Shown here: positions 18,114 to 27,114 of the stretch, one piece after another | Layout of the letters: the number at the start of each line of letters is the position of its first letter | Numbering within the stretch: position 1 is the stretch's first letter | Origin: Mesorhizobium atlanticum | GTDB taxonomy: Bacteria > Pseudomonadota > Alphaproteobacteria > Rhizobiales > Rhizobiaceae | Reading direction: 5' to 3' | Length of the DNA stretch: 64,000 nucleotides | Assembly: GCF_003289965.1 (NCBI RefSeq) | Contig: NZ_QMBQ01000001.1 | Location: forward strand, 806,001 to 870,000 | Notes under the pieces: generated by a model | Told to the model about the DNA's origin: nothing | The model's database searches: none | What the model saw: only the letters and a program-made list of their open reading frames with translations | Made by a program: the position numbers and the translations under genes

Positions 18114-19570
18114 GCGATCTTCTCCGGGTTGATCATCTGGTTGGGGTTTCCGGCCAGCGCCGCGTTGAGGCGCAGCAGGCTAAGCGATGGGGATGCGGGC
18201 GGCAGGCCGGCGGCGACGACCTCGCCGATCAATTTTTCCGCCGACACCGGACTGGCCAGAAAGCCGACGGCTTCGAGATATTGCTCGGCGTTTCGCCTCG
18301 TGACGTCATTGTCACCCGAGACGGCGGAACGCAGCGCTGGAAGCGTCTTGCCCTTTGCGAGGTCGCTCCATTCCAGCCAGCCCGCTTCAGCGCCTTCGAC
18401 CAGGATGAGCGCGGCCAGATTTTGCGCATCATTCAGGATCTGCCTGACCAGGACACGCTTCCTGCCGCTGTCCAAACGCGCCGTGAGTTGGAGGCCGAGA
18501 ATCGCCAGCCTGCCGCCAGCTGCGGCAAGCAGATCCGCCAGAGAGGCCACCGCCTCATCGCTGCCGGACACCGCAACCATTCGAACGAGAAAAAGATCGG
18601 CGCCGTCATCGACCCCGAACTGCCATGCGCCGATGAAATCGGGCTCCGTCCTGCCGAAGCGGACGACGAGATCGCCGAAATAGCAGGATGCGAACAGGTC
18701 GGCGCGACGGGCTTGTTGCGCCTGTGACTTGGGTTTTATCGGCGCGTAGGTGGCGCGGCGGCGGATGAAGCCGGATTTGCCTTCCTCAATGAAAGCGGCG
18801 AGTTCGGCTGTCGAATCTTCCGACCCGCCATCCGCTTGATTGCCCCGTTCGCCCAACCTCGCCAGCAGCCGGCCGGCCATTTCGCGCACCTTGCCTGAGC
18901 GATCGGCGGACAGGCTCTTCAGAAATGGCACGTCATCGGCCCCCAGGCCAAAACGCATGAGTTCGACGAGCGCAAGCCTGACCTCGGCGGGCTCGCTTGC
19001 CCCTTTTGTCTCGATAAGGGTCCGCGCCAATGCGGGTGCGGAGCGCCGCAAATCGATCAGCGCGCTACGGCGCGCGGCGGGGTAGAAATCGTCCCAGGTT
19101 TCCGCCGTCAAATCCTCGCGCCGCGACTGCTTTTGGCTGTCCGCGCCTGCCTGCCAGTCGACCCAGGGAGCGTAGATGTCCGGGCTTTCCTGATCCGACA
19201 CACTGGGCATCCAGTCCATCGGATGCAGCACGAAGCCGCGGCTGGCGACGAGCGCGGCGACGCGGGTCTTGAGCCTCGCATCGGCCGCATATTTCAATGC
19301 GGCACGCAGCAACGGTCGCAACCGCTCCGGCAGCATCGGCAAGGCCAGCACCGGCAGCGGCGGGCGCCGCTTCAAGGTCTTCGGCGCCGCGGGGCGGAGC
19401 GCGACATCCAGCGCCTGCGCGGCGATGGCCAACAGCCGCCGCTCCTGCTCGTCCGGGCTGGAAGCGGTGGCTACCTCTTTCCACTCGACCGGGGCGAATT
19501 CGAACATGGCGCCGCCGGAAATCCAGCCGTCGCGCAATCGTGCCAGTCCGGCCTGATCGAGCTCGTTCAT
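18110..19570 (-). CDS. DUF5691 family protein, helical-repeat-like
   Basis: A 486-aa soluble protein, rich in leucine and alanine helices. The centre holds a HEAT-like pair (ADDVPFLKSLSADRSGKVRE then MAGRLLARLG), suggesting a scaffold; no catalytic motif is seen. It overlaps neighbours on both sides by 4 bp (SWIM gene upstream, MoxR downstream), so the five proteins are probably made in fixed ratio. The family is recurrent next to MoxR, DUF5682 and SWIM genes; function unknown. Confidence 0.7.
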   Translation of the reverse strand: MNELDQAGLARLRDGWISGGAMFEFAPVEWKEVATASSPDEQERRLLAIAAQALDVALRPAAPKTLKRRPPLPVLALPMLPERLRPLLRAALKYAADARLKTRVAALVASRGFVLHPMDWMPSVSDQESPDIYAPWVDWQAGADSQKQSRREDLTAETWDDFYPAARRSALIDLRRSAPALARTLIETKGASEPAEVRLALVELMRFGLGADDVPFLKSLSADRSGKVREMAGRLLARLGERGNQADGGSEDSTAELAAFIEEGKSGFIRRRATYAPIKPKSQAQQARRADLFASCYFGDLVVRFGRTEPDFIGAWQFGVDDGADLFLVRMVAVSGSDEAVASLADLLAAAGGRLAILGLQLTARLDSGRKRVLVRQILNDAQNLAALILVEGAEAGWLEWSDLAKGKTLPALRSAVSGDNDVTRRNAEQYLEAVGFLASPVSAEKLIGEVVAAGLPPASPSLSLLRLNAALAGNPNQMINPEKIA

Positions 19571-20967
19571 GACAGATCGAGCCTCCCGATGCTGCTTTGC
19601 GAGGCCAGCAGCTCGAGCCTGGCGCCGTTCCAGAGTGCGGCGGTCGCCGCGAGATCGATGCCGAGCAACGTCTGGTGGACGGAGCCGGCGACAGGCAAGG
19701 CGATGCCGTGCGGATCACTTGCCGCCTGCCACCAGGCACCGTCCTTTTCATCCAGCGCGATCGCACCGGCCGGCAGGATGATGGGACAGTCGGACAGCCA
19801 TGGGGCACCGTCCTGGAAGGCGGCGCAGGCGGCCAGCGGATCGCCTGCTGCATCAGGGGCGAATGTCGGCCATGTGCCGGGCGCCACGTCCCCCAGCCGT
19901 TCGGCGACCAGCGCCCGCAGCGGATTGCGCGCCGGATAGAACACCAGCCTCGCCCTGAAGCGGTCGCCCGCCGCGAAGGCGCCGGAGCGCCGCCCGGCCG
20001 AGGCGGGGAAGAAATCGAGCAGGACGGCAAATCGCGGCGTCGTGCTTTTCAGGTCGAGCAGCCAGGTGGCGTGGCTGACGAGGCCGTCGCGGCGGGCCTC
20101 GATCTTTTCGCCAAGCACCTCCCAGTCGCTCTCAACCTGGACGGCGTCGGGGTTGGCGAGGATCTGGTCGCGCGTCTCCGATGTCGAGACCAGGCGTTTC
20201 AATTCGGCATCGTCCGGCGCGGCGCGCCAGGCCTTGGCGAGCAGCACCAGCTTGCCCAGCTCGCGGATCGCGGCGTCCGGCCGCTCCTCGCCGCGCAGCG
20301 CCATCAGCTTCGCGGGCAACTCGTCGACGCGCCCGGCCAGCGCCGTCGCCTTCAGGTCGACCAGCCGTGCGGCGATGCGGCGGCAGCGCTCGCTCGAGGC
20401 ATCGACAAAGCCGGCAAGGCCGAGCCGCAACTGGTCGGCAATCCACTGGTCGAGCTCGTCGAGCGCGGCCGAGACCGCGCTGCGCGTGTCCTCTGCTCGC
20501 TTGCGCTGCGCCGCCTCGCGGCGTTCGGCGGCAGCAGCGTCCTCAACAGGTGGTGCCTCTTCCAGCCGCGATGCCTCGTCGATGCTTTTGCCTTCCGCGC
20601 GAGCTGGTCCCGTGGCCGGCGGCTGCCCAGGCTTGCGGCGTCGGCTGAGCCAGTCATTGACCCAGTCAGGCGTCTGGTCGACGCGCGCGAAGCTCGCCGG
20701 CGCGGTAGCGCCGATCCAGGTCAGCGCCAGTATGTGCTTGCAGGGAAATTTTCGCGACGGACAGGTGCATTTATAGCCGTGGTCGGAAGTGTCGAACGCG
20801 ACCCGGTAAGGGTTGGAGCCCGAGCCCTGGCACTCGCCCCAGATCAGCGGCAGCTGTTCATGCGCTTCAAGCCTGGGCCAGTTGGACCGCTTGGTCAGCT
20901 TGGCGGCAGCGCCAAGCGAGGCCTGATCGGGGGCCAAAGCCTCGATTGTTTTCAAATCCAGCTGCAA
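19567..20967 (-). CDS. SWIM zinc-finger protein (YehQ-like)
   Basis: A 466-aa protein with a SWIM zinc finger near the N-terminus: CTC then CKH in YKCTCPSRKFPCKHIL (C67, C69, C76, H78). SWIM fingers bind DNA or proteins. The middle (~105-160) is charged and proline-rich, likely flexible; the C-terminal ~300 residues have no motif I recognise. The start is TTG 20967, with GAGAGG about 10 bases upstream; no ATG gives a better one. It is the first gene of the operon, so its upstream region carries the operon promoter. Confidence 0.75.
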   Translation of the reverse strand: MQLDLKTIEALAPDQASLGAAAKLTKRSNWPRLEAHEQLPLIWGECQGSGSNPYRVAFDTSDHGYKCTCPSRKFPCKHILALTWIGATAPASFARVDQTPDWVNDWLSRRRKPGQPPATGPARAEGKSIDEASRLEEAPPVEDAAAAERREAAQRKRAEDTRSAVSAALDELDQWIADQLRLGLAGFVDASSERCRRIAARLVDLKATALAGRVDELPAKLMALRGEERPDAAIRELGKLVLLAKAWRAAPDDAELKRLVSTSETRDQILANPDAVQVESDWEVLGEKIEARRDGLVSHATWLLDLKSTTPRFAVLLDFFPASAGRRSGAFAAGDRFRARLVFYPARNPLRALVAERLGDVAPGTWPTFAPDAAGDPLAACAAFQDGAPWLSDCPIILPAGAIALDEKDGAWWQAASDPHGIALPVAGSVHQTLLGIDLAATAALWNGARLELLASQSSIGRLDLS

Positions 20968-21147
20968 GCCGCGCGCCTCTCACCACCCCGAAGCATGACT
21001 TCGCGACGATTGATAGCCGTTTGCGGCCGGCTGGTGTAGCTCCAGTCGACTCAAAATCGAGAGCTTGTCTAACGTTCCGTTGTTCTCCTGAACCCCGGGT
21101 CGCGCGAAGCTCGCAATGAGCATGTTCTCATCCAACAATTCGATATG

Positions 21148-21216
21148 TGAACGCTGTTCATTTTTTTCTTGAACGCCGTTCACGATGTGCTATGCTGCGA
21201 ACATGAACAATGTTCA
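21148..21216 (+). promoter_or_regulatory. Promoter bracketed by three TGAAC-N3-GTTCA operators
   Basis: Three 13-bp perfect dyads of one pattern, TGAAC-N3-GTTCA, lie at 21148-21160 (spacer GCT), 21170-21182 (GCC) and 21204-21216 (AAT), centres 22 and 34 bp apart. Between them sits TTGAAC (21169-21174), a 16-bp spacer and TATGCT (21191-21196). Site 2 covers the -35 and site 3 the expected transcript start, a classic repressor layout. It reads toward the acyltransferase fusion at 21495. The rest of the 527-bp gap 20968-21494 holds only tiny frames. Confidence 0.7.
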
Positions 21217-21286
21217 CTGGATTGTATCTGGCCTGAAACAAGCCCACGCCGACGCAGCCTAAGCCTGAAACGAAAGGACCATATCG

Positions 21287-21418
21287 ATGCTCACCGACAG
21301 CCAAGCCCGCAAATATTCCAGCGCCTGCAAGCCCTTCAGACCGATCGCGGACGACAGATGTGGGGCGCCAAGGGCAAGAAACAAATGGATTGGAATAAAT
21401 CGCAGTAACGAAGTTTAA
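21287..21418 (+). CDS. Possible 43-aa leader peptide or gene remnant
   Basis: An ATG with AAAGGA eight bases upstream opens a 43-codon frame beginning MLTDSQARKYSSACKPF. The first ~20 residues faintly recall the arm-binding start of tyrosine integrases, but the rest does not, so it could be an integrase remnant, a leader peptide, or chance. A 19-codon frame also begins at 21203, inside operator 3. Both lie between the repressed promoter and the acyltransferase gene. Confidence 0.25.
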   Translation: MLTDSQARKYSSACKPFRPIADDRCGAPRARNKWIGINRSNEV

Positions 21419-21494
21419 CCGCTTCCCGGTAAACAAGGCTCAAACCGCGTAAGTCACCGCTCAGTCCAATCGGATTGCCAGTCGGGCTTGCCCA

Positions 21495-24400
21495 ATGGAA
21501 ATTGCCATGAACACCCATCTGATGATGTCGCGGCGCTTCGCGCCTCTCTTCTGGACGCAATTCCTCTCGGCCTTCAACGACAATTTCCTGAAGAACACGC
21601 TGGTGTTCCTCATTCTCTTCACGCTGGCGAAGGACCAGGCGGCGTCGCTGGTGACGCTGGCCGGCGCCATCTTCATGGCCCCCTTCCTGCTGCTTTCGGC
21701 GCTTGGCGGCGAGATCGCCGACCGCTTCGACAAGGCGCTGATCGCGCGCCGGCTGAAATTCACCGAGATCGCCGCGGCCGCTGTCGCCGTCGTCGGCATC
21801 GCGCTGTCCTCGATCCCGGTGCTGATGACGGCGCTCTTGATGTTCGGCATCATCTCGGCGCTGTTCGGACCGATCAAATACGGCATCCTGCCGGACCATC
21901 TCGAACGCAAGGAACTGCCCAAGGCCAATGCCTGGATCGAATCGGCCACTTTCGCCGCGATCCTCGGCGGCACGATTGCCGGCGGCGTCGTTTCCGCAGA
22001 CGGCATCGGTGTTTCGGTGTTCGGACCGATCATGATGGCGCTGGCCGTCGGTTGCTGGTTCGTCAGCCGTTACATCCCTTCCACCGGTTCGGCGGCTCCC
22101 AACCTCACCATCGACTGGAACATCTTCCGCTCGACTTGGCGGCAGGTCGCCGAACTGCGCACCGACACGCGCATCTGGCGCGCCGGCCTGATGACCTCGT
22201 GGTTCTGGCTGGTCGGGGCCATCGTGCTTTCGATCCTGCCGGCGATGATCAAGGACTCGCTCGGCGGCAACGAGATCGCGGTCACCGCCTATCTCGCGGT
22301 GTTCGCCGTCTCGATCGCCATCGGCTCGGCCATCGCAGCCTGGATGTCGCAAGGGCGCATGGTCCTGCTGCCGGCGCCGGTCGGCACCGCGCTGATGGCG
22401 CTGTTCGGCCTGCATCTGGCCTGGACCATCGGCAGCATGCAGCCTTCGCCGACAGCCGCCAGCCTGTCGGCCTTCTTCGCCGGCCCCAACACCGTCCGCG
22501 TCGCCATCGACCTCGCCGGCATGGCCATTGCCGCCGCCTTCCTTGTCGTGCCGACCTTCGCCGCCGTGCAGGCCTGGTCGCCGGAAGCGCGCCGCGCCCG
22601 CGTCGTCGCGGCGGTCAGCATCGTCAACGCCGGCTTCATGACCGTCGGCGGCATCCTTGTCGCCGCCATCCAGGCGGCGGGCGTCTCGATCGCAGGCATC
22701 CTGTTCGGCCTCGTCGTCGCCAACGCCGTCGCCGCCTGGCTGATGCTGAAATTCCTGCCGACCAACCCGTTCCGCGACTTTGTCTCGATCCTGTTCCGCG
22801 CTTTCCTGCGGCTGGAGGTCGAGGGGCTGGACAACCTCAAGGCGGCCGGCAAGGCGCCGATCCTGGCGCTCAACCATGTCAGCTTCCTCGATGGTCCGCT
22901 GGCGCTGACGCTGACCGACGAGGAGCCGGTCTTCGCCATCGACTACACGATCGCCCAGGCCTGGTGGATGAAGCCGTTCATGAAGCTCGCCCGGGCGCTG
23001 CCGCTCAATCCCGCGAAGCCGATGTCGACCCGCACGCTGATCAAGATCGTGCAGGGCGGCGATCCGCTGGTCATCTTCCCGGAGGGACGCATCACCGTCA
23101 CCGGCGGCCTGATGAAGGTCTATGACGGCGCCGCCATGGTCGCCGACAAGACCGGCTCGATGGTGGTGCCGGTGCGCATCGAGGGGCTGGAGAAGAGCTA
23201 TTTCTCGCGGCTCTCCTCGCAGCATGTGCGCCGTCGCCTGTTCCCGAAGGTCAAGGTGACCATCTTGGAGCCGGTGAAGCTCGAAGTTGCCCAGGAACTG
23301 AAGGGGCGTCAGCGCCGCGCCGCGGCGGGCTCGGCGCTCTACCAGGTGATGTCGGACCTCGTCTTCCGTACCCAGGACATCGACAAGACGGTGCTTCAGA
23401 AGATCATCGAGACGGCTAACGAGCGCGGCATGAAGGAACTCGCCGTGCAGGATCCGGTCACCGGTTCGCTGAGCTACGGCAAGCTGCTCACCGCAGCCGC
23501 GGTGCTCGGCGAGAAGTTCGAGCACCTGTATGCCGGACAGCAGACGCTGGGCATCATGCTGCCCAACGCCAACGGCTCCTGCGCGACGCTGCTCGGCGTC
23601 ATGTCGGCGGGCAAGGTGCCGGCGATGATCAACTTCACCGCCGGCGCGGCCAACATCCTGTCGGCCTGCAAGGCGGCCGAGGTAAAGACCGTGCTCACCT
23701 CCCGCGCCTTCGTCGAGCAGGCGAAGCTCGGGCCGGTGGTGGAGGAAATCGGCCGCTCGGTCGACATCGTCTGGCTCGACGACCTGCGCGCCACGATCGG
23801 CCTCAAGGACAAGTTGCTTGGCCTCTTGCGCAAGACGACGCCGCGGGTGGCGCGCAAGGCGGACGACCCGGCGGCGATCCTGTTCACCTCCGGCTCGGAA
23901 GGCACGCCCAAGGGCGTGGTGCTGACCCACCGCAACATCCTGGCCAACGCCGCCCAGGCGGCCTCGCGCATCGACTTCCACTCGGGCGACAAGGTGTTCA
24001 ACGTGCTGCCGATCTTCCACTCCTTCGGCATGACGGCGGGAACGGTGCTGCCGCTGATCTCGGGCGTGCCGGTCTATTTCTACCCCTCGCCGCTGCACTA
24101 CCGCATCGTGCCGGAACTGATCTACGGGTCGAACGCGACGATCATTTTCGGCACCGATACGTTCCTCGCCGGCTATGCGCGCACCGCGCATCCCTATGAC
24201 TTCCGCTCGGTGCGCTACTGCTTCGCGGGCGCCGAGCCGGTCAAGGCCGCGACGCGCACGACCTATATGGAGAAGTTCGGCCTGCGCATCCTCGAGGGCT
24301 ACGGCGTGACCGAAGCAGCCCCGGTGATCGCCATCAACACGCCGATGTACAACAAGTCGGGCAGCGTCGGCAAAATCATGCCCGGCATGGAATATCGCCT

Positions 24401-24911
24401 GGACCCGGTGCCCGGCGTCGAGGAAGGCGGGCGGCTCTTCGTGCGCGGTCCGAACGTCATGTCGGGCTATCTGCGCGCGGAGAACCCCGGCGTGATCGAG
24501 CCCCTGAAAGACGGCTGGCATGACACCGGCGACATCGTCACCGTTGACGACGCCGGCTTCATCTCGATCCGCGGCCGCGCCAAGCGCTTTGCCAAGATCG
24601 GCGGCGAGATGATTTCGCTGGCGGCGGTTGAGGCGCTGGCAGGCGAACTGTGGAAAGGCTCGCTGTCCGCGGTCGCCACAGTGCCGGACGCGCGCAAGGG
24701 CGAGAAGCTGATCCTGATCACGGAAGCTTCCGGCGCGACCCGCGCGGACTTCCTCGCCTTCGCCAAGGCGAACGGCGCCATGGACCTGATGGTGCCGGCC
24801 GAGGTGCGCGTCGTGCCGAAAGTGCCGGTGCTCGGTTCCGGCAAGCTCGACTTCGCCGGCGTGGCCAGGATGGTGCGCGGCGAAGAAGAACTGAAGGTCA
24901 AGGCCGCCTGA
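21495..24911 (+). CDS. aas: MFS transporter / PlsC acyltransferase / acyl-ACP ligase fusion
   Basis: A 1138-aa membrane protein combining LplT and Aas activities of E. coli: import of lysophospholipid and its re-acylation with acyl-ACP made by the ligase. Residues ~1-420 form an MFS domain (FLSAFNDNFLKNTLVF start). Residues ~430-640 are PlsC, with NHVSFLDGP and FPEGRITVTGG. The rest is an AMP-forming ligase with FTSGSEGTPKGVVLTHRN, GYGVTEAAPV and HDTGDI. ATG 21507 is an alternative start; neither has a strong ribosome site. It is monocistronic, with a hairpin after the stop and the three-operator promoter upstream. Confidence 0.88.
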   Translation: MEIAMNTHLMMSRRFAPLFWTQFLSAFNDNFLKNTLVFLILFTLAKDQAASLVTLAGAIFMAPFLLLSALGGEIADRFDKALIARRLKFTEIAAAAVAVVGIALSSIPVLMTALLMFGIISALFGPIKYGILPDHLERKELPKANAWIESATFAAILGGTIAGGVVSADGIGVSVFGPIMMALAVGCWFVSRYIPSTGSAAPNLTIDWNIFRSTWRQVAELRTDTRIWRAGLMTSWFWLVGAIVLSILPAMIKDSLGGNEIAVTAYLAVFAVSIAIGSAIAAWMSQGRMVLLPAPVGTALMALFGLHLAWTIGSMQPSPTAASLSAFFAGPNTVRVAIDLAGMAIAAAFLVVPTFAAVQAWSPEARRARVVAAVSIVNAGFMTVGGILVAAIQAAGVSIAGILFGLVVANAVAAWLMLKFLPTNPFRDFVSILFRAFLRLEVEGLDNLKAAGKAPILALNHVSFLDGPLALTLTDEEPVFAIDYTIAQAWWMKPFMKLARALPLNPAKPMSTRTLIKIVQGGDPLVIFPEGRITVTGGLMKVYDGAAMVADKTGSMVVPVRIEGLEKSYFSRLSSQHVRRRLFPKVKVTILEPVKLEVAQELKGRQRRAAAGSALYQVMSDLVFRTQDIDKTVLQKIIETANERGMKELAVQDPVTGSLSYGKLLTAAAVLGEKFEHLYAGQQTLGIMLPNANGSCATLLGVMSAGKVPAMINFTAGAANILSACKAAEVKTVLTSRAFVEQAKLGPVVEEIGRSVDIVWLDDLRATIGLKDKLLGLLRKTTPRVARKADDPAAILFTSGSEGTPKGVVLTHRNILANAAQAASRIDFHSGDKVFNVLPIFHSFGMTAGTVLPLISGVPVYFYPSPLHYRIVPELIYGSNATIIFGTDTFLAGYARTAHPYDFRSVRYCFAGAEPVKAATRTTYMEKFGLRILEGYGVTEAAPVIAINTPMYNKSGSVGKIMPGMEYRLDPVPGVEEGGRLFVRGPNVMSGYLRAENPGVIEPLKDGWHDTGDIVTVDDAGFISIRGRAKRFAKIGGEMISLAAVEALAGELWKGSLSAVATVPDARKGEKLILITEASGATRADFLAFAKANGAMDLMVPAEVRVVPKVPVLGSGKLDFAGVARMVRGEEELKVKAA

Positions 24912-24927
24912 CCCGGACAGAGGAACA

Positions 24928-24957
24928 GGCCGGCGACAGACGCCGGCCCGTTCATTG
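24928..24957 (+). terminator. Hairpin after the acyltransferase fusion
   Basis: GGCCGGCG-ACAGA-CGCCGGCC (24928-24948) begins 17 bp after the stop. The trailing sequence CGTTCATTG is only mildly T-rich. It opens the 362-bp gap to 25274. Confidence 0.6.
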
Positions 24958-25076
24958 TCGACTCCGCCTGGACCAGCCTGGCCAGCATTCGAGCAGGCGC
25001 GCTCGGCGCGGTTCCCAATCAGCGCCACGCCGCGGGTGCCAATGCGAGCAAGCGCGGCCGGGCGGGCTTACCCTGC

Positions 25077-25109
25077 AAGAAAAAGGCCGGGCGCAAAAGC
25101 GGCCCGGCC
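25077..25109 (-). terminator. Intrinsic terminator for the minus-strand oxygenase transcript
   Basis: On the minus strand, GGCCGGGC - 9-nt loop - GCCCGGCC is followed by TTTTTCTTG. It stands 165 bp past the oxygenase stop. The rest of gap 24912-25273 has a small 7-bp hairpin (25115-25132) and an AT-rich run at 25200-25250 with nothing recognised. Confidence 0.75.
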
Positions 25110-25273
25110 AAGCATGAAGGTCACAACCTTCAGAGAGGAACATCGCCCGGCGCAATGGGAGGAAAACACCGAGCGATGTTGCCTATTTGGGGTCTCGGCG
25201 GTGTATTTTCCACGAACGAAATTCCAAAAAAGACCAAAAATGCGGAAAATCTCGCCCTGAAGTATCTCAATCG

Positions 25274-26293
25274 TCAGCCGCCGGCCGATGCTTTTTCCAA
25301 CAGACCCGCATAATGGCGCCGAGCGACGTCGGGATGGGATCGCAACCGGCTTTTCAGCACATTGGTTCCGACGTTGCGGAACAGCGGATTGTCCGGGTCG
25401 CTGGCCGGGCCGCGCGCCTCGGCCGCCAGTTCCTCCGGCAGGTCAAGCAGCGGGATCGTAGCGTCGAGCCGGGCGCTGAAGAAGAACGGCACCGAAATCC
25501 GTTCGATGCCGGCGGGCGGCGTGACGACGCGGTGCACGGTTGCCCTGAGATAGCCGTTCGAGGCGAGTTCGAGCAGTTCGCCGATGTTGACGACCAGCGT
25601 CTGAGGGATCGGGTCCACGTTCACCCAGCTGCCGTCATATTCGACCTGCAGGCCCTTGTTCTCGTCCTGCAGCAGAAGGGTCAGGAAGCCGCCATCCTTG
25701 TGCGCGCCGACGCCCTGGTCGTCGCCGGTCGTGTCACGGCCGGGATAGCGCACGATCTTCATGCGGTGGTTCGGCTCGCCACGATAGATCGCATCGAAGG
25801 CGTCCTCCGGCTGGTCGAGCGACAACGCGAAGGCCTTGAGCAGCCGGATCGCCACATCGGTCGCCTTGGCCTGCCAGGCGAGCAGCGCCGGCTTCAGATC
25901 GGGGAGAGCGGCAGGCCACTGGTTCGGGCCCTGCAGCCGCGTCCAGGCCGGCACGCCCGGCCCCTGCGCAATGGTCGCGCGTTCGACGCCGATGTCGAGC
26001 TGCTCGCGCCAGTCGGCCTTGCCCCTGGTCAGTTCGCCGCCGGCGCGCGTATAGCCGCGGAACTGCGGCGACTTCACCATCTCGATGGCGAGCTTGTCGG
26101 CTTCCGGCAAGGCGAAGAAGCCGCGCGCGGCACCCAGCACCGCGTCGATCTCCGGCTGGGTGATGCCGTGGCCGCTTAGATAGAAGAAGCCGACATCGCG
26201 GGCGGCGGTGCGCAAATCAAACAAGAAAGTCCGAAGCTCGGATGGACCCTGCTCCAGGCGGTCGAGATCGAGCACCGGAATTATTCTGGGCAT
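25274..26293 (-). CDS. 2-oxoglutarate/Fe(II) oxygenase, isopenicillin N synthase-like
   Basis: A 339-aa non-haem iron oxygenase. The N-terminal DIOX_N region ends DVGFFYLSGHGI, as in plant-type and IPNS-like enzymes. The iron triad is HKD (H198, D200) and H254, and R265-x-S267 (ERISVPFF) would bind the 2-oxoglutarate carboxylate. ATG 26293 is preceded by AAGAGGAG. It lies 164 bp behind metI on the same strand; co-transcription with metQNI would point to a sulfur or amino-acid substrate, which is inference. A clean terminator lies downstream. Confidence 0.82.
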   Translation of the reverse strand: MPRIIPVLDLDRLEQGPSELRTFLFDLRTAARDVGFFYLSGHGITQPEIDAVLGAARGFFALPEADKLAIEMVKSPQFRGYTRAGGELTRGKADWREQLDIGVERATIAQGPGVPAWTRLQGPNQWPAALPDLKPALLAWQAKATDVAIRLLKAFALSLDQPEDAFDAIYRGEPNHRMKIVRYPGRDTTGDDQGVGAHKDGGFLTLLLQDENKGLQVEYDGSWVNVDPIPQTLVVNIGELLELASNGYLRATVHRVVTPPAGIERISVPFFFSARLDATIPLLDLPEELAAEARGPASDPDNPLFRNVGTNVLKSRLRSHPDVARRHYAGLLEKASAGG

Positions 26294-26403
26294 GGACAGG
26301 CTCCTCTTACGGTAACTCTTTGTTCTAGCGACCCTGCCGCACGATGACATGCGCCTCATTGCCGGTGAAGAAACACGCCGACCAATCTCATTGCAAACGG
26401 AGC

Positions 26404-26429
26404 AAGCCGGCGCTCAATTCCCGGCTTTT
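26404..26429. terminator. Hairpin between metI and the oxygenase gene
   Basis: AAGCCGG - 10 nt - CCGGCTT followed by TT on the plus strand. On the minus strand, where the genes lie, no T-run follows, so it may trim rather than end the met transcript. Confidence 0.35.
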
Positions 26430-26457
26430 GCGGCAAATTGCGTTCGGATACCGCACA

Positions 26458-27114
26458 TCATCCACGACGATCCAGACGAGCGACCAGCCGGTCGCCGATC
26501 CACTGGATGCCGCAGACCAGCACGATGAGCACGACGACAACGGCGACCATGACGCTGGTTTCGAAGCGCTGGTAGCCGTAGCGGATGGCGAGGTCGCCGA
26601 GGCCGCCGGCGCCGATGGCGCCGGCCATGGCCGAGGCGCCGACCAGCGTCACCAGCGTCACGGTAAAGCCGGCGACGATGCCGGGCAGCGCCTCCGGCAC
26701 CAGCACCTCGCGAATGATCGTCCAGCGGTTGCCGCCCATGGCGCGCGCCGCTTCGATCAGTCCATGATCGACCTCGCGCAGCGACACTTCGGCGATGCGG
26801 GCGTAATAGGGCGTCGCCGCGATCGACAGCGGCACGATCGCCGCCCAGGTGCCGATCGAGGTGCCGACGATCAGCCGCGTCAGCGGGATGAGCGCCACCA
26901 GCAAAATGATGAAGGGCACCGAGCGGAAGCCGTTGATGATGGCGCCGAGGATGCGGTTGACCCAAAGGTTCTCGGCGATGCCGCCGCGATCGGTGGCGAC
27001 CAGGGCAAGGCCGAGCGGCAGGCCGAAGACAAGCGAGATGAGACCGGACGCGCCGGTCATCAGCACCGTCTCCCAGATCGAGCGAAGCAGGAGTTCAAAC
27101 AGGACCGGCGACAT
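26458..27114 (-). CDS. metI: Methionine ABC transporter permease
   Basis: A 218-aa inner-membrane protein with about five hydrophobic segments and the MetI-type EAA loop (EAARAMGGNRWTIIREVLVPEA). It starts with MSPVLFELLLRSIWETVLM, typical of the family. ATG 27114 makes a 20-bp overlap with metN; a longer open frame to 27255 carries no homology. It works with MetN and MetQ in high-affinity methionine uptake. Confidence 0.92.
   Translation of the reverse strand: MSPVLFELLLRSIWETVLMTGASGLISLVFGLPLGLALVATDRGGIAENLWVNRILGAIINGFRSVPFIILLVALIPLTRLIVGTSIGTWAAIVPLSIAATPYYARIAEVSLREVDHGLIEAARAMGGNRWTIIREVLVPEALPGIVAGFTVTLVTLVGASAMAGAIGAGGLGDLAIRYGYQRFETSVMVAVVVVLIVLVCGIQWIGDRLVARLDRRG

Noticed and set aside
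16122..18683. An 853-codon plus-strand frame across the DUF5682 and MoxR genes
   Set aside because: It mirrors codon bias of the opposite genes, has no domain, and crosses several gene borders of a coupled operon.
21148..21216. LexA/SOS box reading of the GAAC/GTTC motifs
   Set aside because: Alphaproteobacterial LexA sites are direct GTTC-N7-GTTC repeats; these are inverted with N3 and no SOS gene follows.
21287..21418. Functional tyrosine integrase gene
   Set aside because: Only ~20 residues faintly resemble an integrase start; there is no catalytic domain, att site or tRNA nearby.
21336..25028. A 1230-codon open frame on the minus strand opposite the acyltransferase fusion
   Set aside because: Composition is Arg/His/Asp/Gly-rich antisense of a GC-rich gene, with no motif; the plus strand has three intact domains.
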